Source: Streptomyces capillispiralis (GTDB taxonomy: Bacteria; Actinomycetota; Actinomycetes; Streptomycetales; Streptomycetaceae). From it: a stretch of 64,000 bases of DNA. The stretch lies in the NCBI RefSeq assembly GCF_007829875.1, contig NZ_VIWV01000001.1, positions 2,388,501-2,452,500 of the forward strand, given 5' to 3'. This document shows, in pieces, positions 8,058 through 15,314 of this stretch. The position numbers were made by a program, and so were the translations under genes. Each line of letters starts with the position of its first letter. Within the stretch, counting starts at the first letter, position 1. A model generated the notes under the pieces. That model worked only from the letters and a program-made list of their open reading frames with translations. It ran no database searches and was not told the origin of the DNA.

Positions 8058-9488
8058 TCAGACTCCAGCGGGCGTACGGGCGTCGGCTGCGGCGAGGTCG
8101 GCCGGGGAGGCCAGGTGACCGAGGACCGCGGTGGCCGCGGCGACCTGCGGGGACACCAGGTGGGTGCGGCCGCCCTTGCCCTGCCGGCCCTCGAAGTTGC
8201 GGTTGGAGGTGGAGGCGGAGCGCTCGCCGGGGGCGAGCTGGTCGGGGTTCATGCCCAGGCACATGGAACAGCCCGCGTGCCGCCACTCGGCGCCGGCCTC
8301 CTTGAAGACCACGTCCAGGCCCTCGGAGACGGCCTGGAGACCGACCCGCGCGGAGCCCGGGACGACCAGCATCCGCACGCCGTCGGCGACTTTGCGGCCC
8401 TTGATGATGTCCGCGGCGGCCCGCAGGTCCTCGATGCGGCCGTTGGTGCAGGAACCTACGAAGACGGTGTCCACGCCGATGGAGCGCAGCGCCTGGCCGG
8501 CCTCCAACCCCATGTACTCCAGGGCCTTTTCGGCGGCGAGCCGCTCCGAGGCGTCTTCGTACGAAGCCGGGTCGGGGACGGACGCCGAAAGCGGAGCGCC
8601 CTGGCCGGGGTTGGTGCCCCAGGTGACGAACGGCGACAGTTCGGCGGCCTCGATGACCACCTCGGCGTCGAACTCGGCGTCGTCGTCGGACCTGAGCGTC
8701 TTCCAGTAGGCGACGGCCGCGTCCCAGTCCTCGCCCTTGGGGGCGTGCGGACGGCCCTCGAGGTAGGCGAAGGTGGTCTCGTCGGGGGCGATCATGCCCG
8801 CGCGGGCGCCGGCCTCGATCGACATGTTGCAGATGGTCATCCGGGCCTCCATCGAGAGCTTCTCGATGGCCTCGCCGCGGTACTCCAGGACGTAGCCCTG
8901 GCCGCCGCCGGTGCCGATCTTCGCGATGATCGCCAGGATGAGGTCCTTGGCCGTGACGCCGTCGGGCAGTTCGCCGTTGACCGTGATCGCCATGGTCTTC
9001 GGGCGGGCCATCGGCAGTGTCTGCGTGGCGAGCACGTGCTCGACCTGGGAGGTGCCGATGCCGAAGGCCAGACCGCCGAAGGCGCCGTGCGTGGAGGTGT
9101 GCGAGTCTCCGCAGACGACGGTCATGCCCGGCTGGGTCAGACCCAGCTGGGGGCCGACGACGTGGACGACGCCCTGCTCGACGTCGCCCAGCGGGTGCAG
9201 CCGCACGCCGAAGTCGGCGCAGTTCTTGCGCAGCGTCTCCAGCTGGACCCGGGAGACCGGGTCGGCGATGGGCTTGTCGATGTCGAGCGTCGGGGTGTTG
9301 TGGTCCTCGGTCGCGATGGTGAGGTCCAGGCGGCGCACGGGGCGGCCGTTCTTGCGGAGGCCGTCGAAGGCCTGCGGGCTGGTCACCTCGTGCAGCAGGT
9401 GCAGATCGATGAAGAGGAGGTCGGGCTCGCCCTCGGCGCGCCGGACGACGTGGTCGTCCCAGACCTTCTCCGCGAGTGTCCTACCCAT
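8058..9488 (-). CDS. leuC: 3-isopropylmalate dehydratase large subunit
   Basis: A 476-residue aconitase-type subunit carrying the 4Fe-4S cluster. The cluster cysteines are seen in [14 protein letters not shown] and in [25 protein letters not shown] is the other family signature. The ATG at 9488 ([15 protein letters not shown]) was preferred to an upstream in-frame start at 9638 because the conserved protein begins there and GAAGGGAAAG lies just upstream. It leads the leuCD operon, transcribed away from ndgR, whose product is the likely regulator. Confidence 0.97.
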   Translation of the reverse strand: MGRTLAEKVWDDHVVRRAEGEPDLLFIDLHLLHEVTSPQAFDGLRKNGRPVRRLDLTIATEDHNTPTLDIDKPIADPVSRVQLETLRKNCADFGVRLHPLGDVEQGVVHVVGPQLGLTQPGMTVVCGDSHTSTHGAFGGLAFGIGTSQVEHVLATQTLPMARPKTMAITVNGELPDGVTAKDLILAIIAKIGTGGGQGYVLEYRGEAIEKLSMEARMTICNMSIEAGARAGMIAPDETTFAYLEGRPHAPKGEDWDAAVAYWKTLRSDDDAEFDAEVVIEAAELSPFVTWGTNPGQGAPLSASVPDPASYEDASERLAAEKALEYMGLEAGQALRSIGVDTVFVGSCTNGRIEDLRAAADIIKGRKVADGVRMLVVPGSARVGLQAVSEGLDVVFKEAGAEWRHAGCSMCLGMNPDQLAPGERSASTSNRNFEGRQGKGGRTHLVSPQVAAATAVLGHLASPADLAAADARTPAGV

Positions 9489-9652
9489 CGCTTTCCCTTC
9501 GGCCGGCACGAACCGCTCCGGCCCAACTAGAGATCTGTGCGAAGACGGCGCCCACACCCCTGGTTCCGGGCGTCCGCCGCCGGGCCCGGTGGTCCACGGG
9601 CCGCATTGCTTCCGTACGTCCAGAGTGGCGTGTTCCACGGAAAATTGAACTT

Positions 9653-9673
9653 GCGTTTCACAGAGTGAGACGC
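9653..9673. promoter_or_regulatory. Inverted repeat in the leuC-ndgR intergenic region, possible NdgR site
   Basis: GCGTTTCAC (9653-9661) and GTGAGACGC (9665-9673) form an inverted repeat with one mismatch around AGA, 12 bp before the ndgR ATG and 165 bp upstream of leuC. IclR-family proteins bind such near-palindromes and commonly regulate themselves and the divergent gene. The assignment to NdgR is inferred from position. Confidence 0.4.
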
Positions 9674-9685
9674 GAGTATCGTTTC

Positions 9686-10399
9686 ATGGACAACAGTAGC
9701 GGCGTCGGCGTTCTGGACAAGGCGGCCCTCGTCCTGAGCGCTCTGGAGTCCGGTCCGGCCACCCTCGCGGGGTTGGTCGGGGCGACCGGACTGGCACGAC
9801 CCACGGCCCACCGCCTGGCCGTGGCGCTGGAGCACCACCGCATGGTGGCGCGCGACATGCAGGGCCGCTTCATTCTCGGCCCCCGCCTGGCCGAGCTGGC
9901 CGCGGCGGCCGGCGAGGACCGGCTGCTCGCCACGGCTGGCCCGGTGCTCACCCACCTCCGGGACGTCACCGGGGAGAGCGCCCAGCTCTACCGCCGCCAG
10001 GGCGACATGCGCATCTGCGTCGCCGCCGCGGAGCGTCTGTCGGGCCTGCGCGACACCGTGCCGGTGGGCTCCACGCTGACGATGAAGGCCGGCTCCTCGG
10101 CGCAGATCCTGATGGCCTGGGAGGAGCCCGAGCGGCTGCACCGCGGCCTCCAGGGCGCCCGCTTCACGGCGACGGCCCTGTCGGGCGTACGGCGTCGCGG
10201 TTGGGCCCAGTCGATCGGCGAGCGCGAACCGGGCGTCGCCTCGGTCTCGGCGCCGGTGCGCGGCCCCTCGAACCGGGTGGTGGCCGCCGTCTCGGTCTCC
10301 GGCCCCATCGAGCGGCTGACCCGCCACCCGGGCCGTATGCACGCCCAGGCCGTCATCGACGCCGCCGCCCGTCTCTCCGAGGCGCTGCGCCGCTCCTGA
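9686..10399 (+). CDS. ndgR: IclR-family regulator NdgR (AreB type)
   Basis: A 237-residue regulator. The N-terminal winged helix-turn-helix covers about residues 10-65 (VLDKAALVLSALESGPATLAGLV, LARPTAHRLAVALEHH), followed by an IclR effector domain with GSTLTMKAGSSAQ and SVSAPVRGPSNRVVAAVSVSGP. Divergent placement next to leuCD is the hallmark of NdgR in Streptomyces, known to control leucine and other amino-acid genes. I chose ATG at 9686 (MDNSSGVGVL); upstream in-frame sequence runs through the leuC promoter region. Two hairpins follow the stop. Confidence 0.92.
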   Translation: MDNSSGVGVLDKAALVLSALESGPATLAGLVGATGLARPTAHRLAVALEHHRMVARDMQGRFILGPRLAELAAAAGEDRLLATAGPVLTHLRDVTGESAQLYRRQGDMRICVAAAERLSGLRDTVPVGSTLTMKAGSSAQILMAWEEPERLHRGLQGARFTATALSGVRRRGWAQSIGEREPGVASVSAPVRGPSNRVVAAVSVSGPIERLTRHPGRMHAQAVIDAAARLSEALRRS

Positions 10400-10426
10400 T
10401 CCTCTCCGCACCTCTCCCGTGGGGAG

Positions 10427-10454
10427 GGGCCCGCCTCAACGCCGCGGCGGGCCC
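10427..10454 (+). terminator. First terminator of ndgR
   Basis: A nine-base stem (10427-10435 with 10446-10454) and a ten-base loop begin 28 bp after the ndgR stop. Confidence 0.5.
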
Positions 10455-10491
10455 TTCCCCCGGATCGACCGGGTGCGGGTCCGGGAACGCC

Positions 10492-10521
10492 GAAAGCCCT
10501 CCACCGAAGTGGAGGGCTTTC
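10492..10521. terminator. Terminator between ndgR and the tRNA array
   Basis: A perfect 13-bp stem (10492-10504 with 10509-10521) with a CGAA tetraloop, flanked by TTTCC on one side. It ends seven bases from the 3' end of the last tRNA-Glu, so it can stop the tRNA transcript as well as ndgR. Confidence 0.8.
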
Positions 10522-10527
10522 CCTGTG

Positions 10528-10600
10528 TACCCCCGACCGGATTCGAACCGGCGCTACCGCCTTGAGAGGGCGGCGTGCTAGGCCGCTACACAACGGGGGC
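10528..10600 (-). tRNA. tRNA-Glu (CUC), last of the array
   Basis: 73 bases without encoded CCA. The anticodon loop CTCTCAA sits on a CCGCC/GGCGG stem and gives anticodon CUC, reading GAG. The T arm has the usual GGTTCGAATCC core; the acceptor stem is GCCCCCG with CGGGGGT. Identical in sequence to the copy at 10721. Confidence 0.97.
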
Positions 10601-10627
10601 GTGGATCATGCGTTTCCGCAGATCCTG

Positions 10628-10699
10628 CTGGTCTACCTGGACTCGAACCAAGACTAACTGAACCAGAATCAGTCGTGCTGCCAATTACACCATAGACCA
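10628..10699 (-). tRNA. tRNA-Gln (CUG), copy 2
   Basis: 72 bases, acceptor TGGTCTA/TAGACCA, discriminator G, anticodon stem ACTGA/TCAGT with loop TTCTGGT giving CUG for CAG codons. No encoded CCA. Differs from the copy at 10968 by a paired change in the acceptor stem. Confidence 0.97.
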
Positions 10700-10720
10700 A
10701 TGATGGTTTAGACCAGTCAG

Positions 10721-10793
10721 TACCCCCGACCGGATTCGAACCGGCGCTACCGCCTTGAGAGGGCGGCGTGCTAGGCCGCTACACAACGGGGGC
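10721..10793 (-). tRNA. tRNA-Glu (CUC), middle copy
   Basis: Same 73-base sequence as the copy at 10528, anticodon CUC. It is separated from its neighbours by 21 and 61 bases of unrelated spacer. Confidence 0.97.
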
Positions 10794-10854
10794 CCTAGCG
10801 ATCCTGCATCGAGCGCAGTGGGAGCTACCCTGCTGCCCTCGCGGGAAGGATCTG

Positions 10855-10927
10855 TACCCCCGACCGGATTCGAACCGGCGCTACTGCCTTGAGAGGGCAG
10901 CGTGCTAGGCCGCTACACAACGGGGGC
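10855..10927 (-). tRNA. tRNA-Glu (CUC), first Glu copy
   Basis: 73 bases with anticodon CUC. The anticodon stem reads CTGCC/GGCAG instead of CCGCC/GGCGG, a compensated C-G to T-A change, so the fold is kept. Confidence 0.97.
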
Positions 10928-10967
10928 TTTGCGGATGAGATCCGCGGGTGCAGATGAGCTCTGCGAG

Positions 10968-11039
10968 CTGGCCTACCTGGACTCGAACCAAGACTAACTG
11001 AACCAGAATCAGTCGTGCTGCCAATTACACCATAGGCCA
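10968..11039 (-). tRNA. tRNA-Gln (CUG), promoter-proximal copy
   Basis: 72 bases, anticodon CUG. The acceptor stem is TGGCCTA/TAGGCCA, a compensated T-A to C-G change at the fourth pair relative to the copy at 10628. As the most upstream member on the minus strand it should head the transcript Gln-Glu-Glu-Gln-Glu. Confidence 0.97.
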
Positions 11040-11130
11040 CTGGAACGCAAGCCCCTGAGGGGTTCTTGTTCTAGTTGTACGCTTCGGGGCTCCGGCCTTC
11101 CGGCCCGCTCCCCGCGGCGCAGGAAGAACA

Positions 11131-11862
11131 TTACCCGAAGGTGGACGGGGCTCCAAAACGAGTATCGGCGCGCAGCAGCGAGGGGAGTTCGGCGAGGGAG
11201 GCGATGCGGCGCGGCCCCACGGGCGGCTCGACGGTGGCGTACGCGCCGCCGCGGTCGATCCACACCGACAGCAGCCCGGCCGCCGCGGCGCCCCGCCCGT
11301 CGATCTCCGGGTGGTCCCCGACGTACGCCACCTGGTCCGGGGGCAGGGCCAGGGCCTCGCAGGCGGCGAGGAAGGCGCGGGCCTCGGGCTTGGAGACGCC
11401 CAGTTCGGCGGCGCACAGGATGGTCTCGAAGCGGTCGTGCAAACCGAGCACGCGCAGCTTGCGGTCCTGGACGTGGAGGCTGGAGTTGGAGAGCACCGCG
11501 TGGCGGTAGCCGGCGGCGAGGGCGTCGAGGACGGGCAGCACGTCCGGGAAGAGGGCCCAGGCGGACTCGTAGTGGACCATGTAGCGCCGGAACCAGTCCT
11601 CGGCCTCGGCGTCGGTCAGTTCGCGTTCCAGGAAGACCCGGGTGCGGTCGCGCCGCTGGGTCTCGAAGTCCACCTCGCCCGCGGAGAACCGCGCCCACTG
11701 CTGCTCGGTGATCTCCCGCCAGCGGGTGAGCGCCTCCTCGACGGAGGGGTACCGGGAGAGCAGCCCCTCGGCCAGCAGATGGGCCCGCATGCCCTCGCGG
11801 TCGGCGGAGGTGTAGTCGAAGAGGGTGTCGTCCACGTCCCACACGACGGCTCGGATGACCAT
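11131..11862 (-). CDS. HAD-superfamily hydrolase
   Basis: A 243-residue phosphatase-like protein. All four HAD motifs are visible: VVWDVDDTLFD (nucleophile Asp and DxD), VLSNSSL (motif II), the lysine in GVSKPEARAF (motif III), and YVGDHPEIDGRGA (motif IV Asp pair). The helical cap between motifs I and II is of the C1 type. The substrate cannot be told from sequence; phosphoglycolate- or haloacid-type activities are both in this subfamily. It follows gltX, but a strong hairpin between them makes a separate transcript likely. Confidence 0.88.
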   Translation of the reverse strand: MVIRAVVWDVDDTLFDYTSADREGMRAHLLAEGLLSRYPSVEEALTRWREITEQQWARFSAGEVDFETQRRDRTRVFLERELTDAEAEDWFRRYMVHYESAWALFPDVLPVLDALAAGYRHAVLSNSSLHVQDRKLRVLGLHDRFETILCAAELGVSKPEARAFLAACEALALPPDQVAYVGDHPEIDGRGAAAAGLLSVWIDRGGAYATVEPPVGPRRIASLAELPSLLRADTRFGAPSTFG

Positions 11863-11889
11863 GCCCCCGACGGTACCCGCGGACGCCGC

Positions 11890-11921
11890 GGGGGCGGCAG
11901 CCGTGTGCGGCTGCCGCCCCC
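11890..11921 (-). terminator. Terminator downstream of gltX
   Basis: A perfect 13-bp stem (11890-11902 with 11909-11921) with a six-base loop lies 20 bp past the gltX stop and 27 bp before the HAD gene start. Confidence 0.75.
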
Positions 11922-11941
11922 GTCGGGCGTACGGAGGTGAG

Positions 11942-13465
11942 CTACGCGGCGAGCCTCGCCAGGGCCGCGTCGATCCTGGCCAGCGTCTGCTCCTTGCCCA
12001 GGACCTCCAGGGACTCGAAGAGCGGCAGGCCGACCGTGCGGCCGGTGACGGCGACGCGGACCGGGGCCTGGGCCTTGCCGAGCTTGAGGCCGTGGGCCTC
12101 GCCGGCGGCCAGGACGGCCTCCTTCAGCGACTCGGGGGACGTCCAGTCCGCCGTGTCGAGCTTCTCGCGGGCCGTGCGCAGCAGGGCGTCGGAGCCCTCC
12201 TTCATGGCCTTGGTCCAGGACGCCTCGTCGAAGACCGGCTCCGGCAGGAACAGGAAGTCGACGTTGTCCGTGATCTCGGAGAGGACCTTCAGGCGGGTCT
12301 GCGCGTGCGGGGCGATGGCCTGCCACTTGGCCTGGTCGAAGGCCTCCGGGGCCCAGGGCGCGAAGGGGGCCTTGAGCCAGGGCGCGCAGCGCTCCGTGAA
12401 GTCCTTCACGTCGAGCATCCGGATGTGGTCGCCGTTGATCGCCTCGCACTTCTTGAGGTCGAAGCGGGCCGGGTTCGGCTGCACGTCCGCGATGTCGAAG
12501 GCGGCGACCATCTCCTCGACCGAGAAGACGTCCTGGTCGGCGGAGAGCGACCAGCCGAGCAGGGAGAGGTAGTTGAGCAGGCCCTCGGGCAGGAAGCCGC
12601 GCTCGCGGTAGAGGTTGAGCGAGGACTGCGGGTCGCGCTTGGAGAGCTTCTTGTTGCCCTCGCCCATGACGTACGGCAGGTGGCCGAAGGCCGGGATGCC
12701 CTTGGCGATGCCCAGCTCGATCAGCGCCTTGTAGAGGGCGATCTGCCGCGGGGTGGAGGAGAGCAGGTCCTCGCCGCGCAGGACGTGGGTGATCTCCATC
12801 AGGGCGTCGTCGACCGGGTTGACCAGGGTGTAGAGCGGGGCGCCGTTGGCGCGGACGATGCCGTAGTCCGGGACGTTCTCCGAGGTGAAGGTCAGCTCGC
12901 CGCGGACCAGGTCGGTGAAGGTGATCGTCTCGTCGGGCATCCGGAAGCGGACGATCGGCTCGCGGCCCTGGGCCTGGTACTCCTCGATCTGTGCGTCGGT
13001 CAGCTCGCGGCAGTGGCCGTCGTACCCGGAGGGCTTGCCGGCGGCGCGGGCGGCCTCGCGGCGGCTGTCCAGCTCCTCCTGGGAGCAGTAGCAGTGGTAG
13101 GCGTGGCCGGCGTCGAGGAGCTTGCGCGCGACGTCCTTGTAGAGGTCCATGCGCTGCGACTGGCGGTACGGCGCGTGCGGGCCGCCGACCTCGGGGCCCT
13201 CGTCCCAGTCGAAGCCGAGCCAGCGCATCGAGTCGAGCAGCTGGGCGTAGGACTCCTCGGAGTCGCGGGCCGCGTCGGTGTCCTCGATGCGGAAGACGAG
13301 GGTGCCCTGGTGGTGCTTGGCGAACGCCCAGTTGAACAGGGCGGTGCGGACCAGGCCCACATGGGGGTTACCGGTGGGCGACGGGCAGAAACGGACGCGT
13401 GGGGGCACCCCCTGTCCGAGCGTGGTCGAGGACGTGGGGGAGGGAGTGCCGGGTGCGCTAGCCAC
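11942..13465 (-). CDS. gltX: Glutamyl-tRNA synthetase
   Basis: A 507-residue class Ic synthetase that charges tRNA-Glu, and probably mischarges tRNA-Gln if the organism uses the amidotransferase route. The HIGH-type site is PSPTGNPHVGL, the KMSKS-type site KKLSKRDPQSSL; CYCSQEEL and GHCRELTDAQ are in the zinc-like insert. I chose GTG 13465, which has AAGG about ten bases upstream and overlaps the FAH gene stop by eight bases; a TTG at 13474 has no ribosome site. Residues about 8-22 are Thr/Ser/Pro-rich and come from a palindromic repeat (see findings). The nearby tRNA-Glu genes are its substrates. Confidence 0.95.
   Translation of the reverse strand: MASAPGTPSPTSSTTLGQGVPPRVRFCPSPTGNPHVGLVRTALFNWAFAKHHQGTLVFRIEDTDAARDSEESYAQLLDSMRWLGFDWDEGPEVGGPHAPYRQSQRMDLYKDVARKLLDAGHAYHCYCSQEELDSRREAARAAGKPSGYDGHCRELTDAQIEEYQAQGREPIVRFRMPDETITFTDLVRGELTFTSENVPDYGIVRANGAPLYTLVNPVDDALMEITHVLRGEDLLSSTPRQIALYKALIELGIAKGIPAFGHLPYVMGEGNKKLSKRDPQSSLNLYRERGFLPEGLLNYLSLLGWSLSADQDVFSVEEMVAAFDIADVQPNPARFDLKKCEAINGDHIRMLDVKDFTERCAPWLKAPFAPWAPEAFDQAKWQAIAPHAQTRLKVLSEITDNVDFLFLPEPVFDEASWTKAMKEGSDALLRTAREKLDTADWTSPESLKEAVLAAGEAHGLKLGKAQAPVRVAVTGRTVGLPLFESLEVLGKEQTLARIDAALARLAA
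13400..13443. repeat. Streptomyces-type palindromic repeat inside the 5' end of gltX
   Basis: The GC arms CCCCC-TG-TCC and GGA-CG-TGGGGG flank a CGAGCG/CGAGG core, with a GGGGGCACCCCC block at one end. Similar imperfect palindromes are, to my recollection, scattered between genes in Streptomyces. Here it is read in frame as part of GltX. Confidence 0.55.
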
Positions 13466-14243
13466 GCTTGACAACCTTGTTGGTGAGAGTGCCGATGCCT
13501 TCGATGGTGACGGCGACCTCGTCGCCGACGTTGAGGGGGCCGACCCCAGCCGGGGTGCCCGTGAGGACGACGTCGCCGGGGAGCAGGGTCATGGCCTCGG
13601 TGATGTTGACGATCAGGTCCTCGATGGAGTGGATCATCTCGCTCGTGCGGCCGAGCTGGCGCTGGGCGCCGTTGACCGTGAGCTGGACGGTGAGGTCGCC
13701 CGCGGTGGCGAGGTCGAGGTCCGTCTCCACCCAGGGGCCGAGCGGGCAGGAGGTGTCGAAGCCCTTGGCCCGGGCCCACTGCTTCTCGCGCTTCTGGACG
13801 TCGCGCGCGGTGATGTCGTTGGCGCAGGTGTAGCCGAAGATCACGTCCTTGACGCGGTCGCGCGGGACCTCGCGGCACATCCGGCCGATCACCACGGCCA
13901 GCTCGGCCTCGTGGTGCACCTCCTGGGAGAAGGAGGGGTACTGGATGTCGTCGCCGGGGCCGATCACCGAGGTGGGGGGCTTGAAGAAGGCGAACGGGGC
14001 GTCGGGCACCTCGTTGCCGAGTTCCTTGGCGTGGTCGGCGTAGTTGCGGCCGAAGGCCACCACCTTGTTGGGCAGGACCGGGGGCAGCAGCCTGACCTTG
14101 CTCACCGGGACCTTGGTGCCGGAGAGCTCGAAGTCCGCGAACGGGATGCCCTTGATGATGTCCAGGACGAGTTCGTCCTGCTTCTCGCCCTCGACCGCGC
14201 CGAAGGCGACGTTCCCGTCGATGGAGAATCTGGCGATGCGCAC
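13458..14243 (-). CDS. Fumarylacetoacetate hydrolase family protein
   Basis: A 261-residue metal-dependent hydrolase or decarboxylase of the FAH fold. Metal ligands are in EVHHEAELAVVIG (ExE) and the fold signatures GYTCANDITARD and TGTPAGVGPLNVGDEV are intact. The start is GTG at 14243, VRIARFSIDG, with GGGGA upstream. Family members act on acylpyruvates, oxaloacetate or catechol-pathway intermediates; the substrate is not predictable here. Its stop codon lies inside the gltX start region (eight-base overlap), so it is the first gene of a coupled pair with gltX. Confidence 0.9.
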   Translation of the reverse strand: MRIARFSIDGNVAFGAVEGEKQDELVLDIIKGIPFADFELSGTKVPVSKVRLLPPVLPNKVVAFGRNYADHAKELGNEVPDAPFAFFKPPTSVIGPGDDIQYPSFSQEVHHEAELAVVIGRMCREVPRDRVKDVIFGYTCANDITARDVQKREKQWARAKGFDTSCPLGPWVETDLDLATAGDLTVQLTVNGAQRQLGRTSEMIHSIEDLIVNITEAMTLLPGDVVLTGTPAGVGPLNVGDEVAVTIEGIGTLTNKVVKRG

Positions 14244-14387
14244 GGGCTGCTGGTCCCCTGACTTGAGCGGCTGGAGTCTGACGCTCCAGGCTAACGCGGA
14301 AGGGGGTCCCCGCCTCGCGCATGACCCGGGGGGCAGGCCGCCTCGCGTACGGCCGCCGGCGGGGCAGCAATTCCGCCGTCCACGCAC

Positions 14388-14421
14388 GAGGGGCGCCCCC
14401 GTGGCCGTGGGGGCGCCCCTC
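14388..14421. terminator. Terminator downstream of the repeat-peptide gene
   Basis: A perfect 13-bp inverted repeat (14388-14400 with 14409-14421) with an eight-base loop, 100 bp after the peptide gene stop on the minus strand and before the FAH gene. Confidence 0.75.
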
Positions 14422-14467
14422 GTGGATGTGCGGTGGTCCTGAGCGTTTCGCGGCCGGTGCGCGTATG

Positions 14468-14527
14468 AACCGCTGTTACCGCTGTTGTTGCCGCTACCGC
14501 TGTTGTTGCTGTGACCGCTGTTACTGC
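14468..14527. repeat. Short CCGCTGTTGTTG tandem repeat
   Basis: Two imperfect 18-bp units beginning CCGCTGTTGTTG plus two partial units, immediately downstream of and overlapping the stop codon of the 62-residue peptide gene on the minus strand. Confidence 0.6.
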
Positions 14528-14709
14528 GCGGCGCCGGCCGTGGCCGGGAGTTCCATGAGGATGGTGCGCCGGGGGTTGGCGGTCTGAGCCGGGAGGTCGA
14601 CGGGGTGCTCCTGCTGGACCGGCGTCTGCAGTTCCGCGGCGCCGTCGAGGTGGGCGAGCGTGGTGCGCCGGGGGTTGGCGATCTTGTGGAACATCGTCGT
14701 CGTCTTCAC
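14521..14709 (-). CDS. 62-residue peptide with two ANPRRT repeats
   Basis: A small polar protein starting at GTG 14709 (MKTTTMFHKI; the ATG at residue 6 is an alternative). Two copies of ANPRRT(T/I)L at residues 11-18 and 44-51 are separated by a Gln/Glu/Pro-rich linker. A 20-bp stretch of DNA is identical in both repeats (14562-14581 and 14661-14680), exactly 33 codons apart. No signal peptide, no membrane segment, no cysteine. I do not recognise the family. It lies alone upstream of the first conservon, on the other strand, with its own terminator. It could be a regulatory peptide, a modified-peptide precursor or a partner of the conservon; none of these is shown. Confidence 0.65.
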   Translation of the reverse strand: MKTTTMFHKIANPRRTTLAHLDGAAELQTPVQQEHPVDLPAQTANPRRTILMELPATAGAAQ

Positions 14710-15314
14710 TGTTTACTTGACCCTGTCCTGTTCGCGGGCGCCCGGAGGGGGGTCGGTGACCCCGGGCGGGCGCGGGTTGTCAGTTCTGCCGTCCCTGTAA
14801 AGCGTCAGGCTAAACATGCGATTCCCGGCCGACCGCGCCCGAAGACCGCCCTTCACGTGTGAGTTTGCTCACGCATCGACGGATAAACAGGGCATTTCAC
14901 ACCGACCCACCAGTCGGTGGAATCGGACATTGACCCCCTGAACCAATCATTCCGCTCCTGATCATGTCGACTGGGACACCGGACCCGCCCTGTCGAATCG
15001 ACGGCATACGCCCGTTATGCACCGGATCTCTTTCTACCAGCGGTGATTCGCCACTCACGGCGTGTCACGTATCTCACGGGTAAGCCCATGGGCCTTGTTG
15101 GAGATCCGGCACTGTGCTGGAATTCCACGGACCGCCGCAGGATCGAGCCGGCGCACAGGGGGCGCACCGACGCGCCGAGTGGCGGGTGAGAAGGGGGAAC
15201 CAGCGCCGGTCACTCACGACCACCACGGGGGCGTATTCAGGGCGCCCCTACGACGCCGACACCGTGCCTCGCCGTTCACGCGGAGGGGTGCCTGGTCCAG
15301 AGGTTGCGACGCTA
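14710..15314. promoter_or_regulatory. Intergenic region between the peptide gene and conservon 1
   Basis: A 605-base stretch with no convincing gene. It must hold the divergent promoters of the peptide gene and cvnA1. A perfect inverted repeat, CACCGAC and GTCGGTG with six bases between (14900-14919), is a possible operator. The part from 14840 to 15060 is less GC-rich than its surroundings. Frames open through 15114-15314 join cvnA1 but have no conserved character. Confidence 0.45.

Noticed and set aside
13466..13474. TTG at 13474 as the gltX start
   Set aside because: No ribosome site precedes it; GTG 13465 has AAGG at a usable distance.
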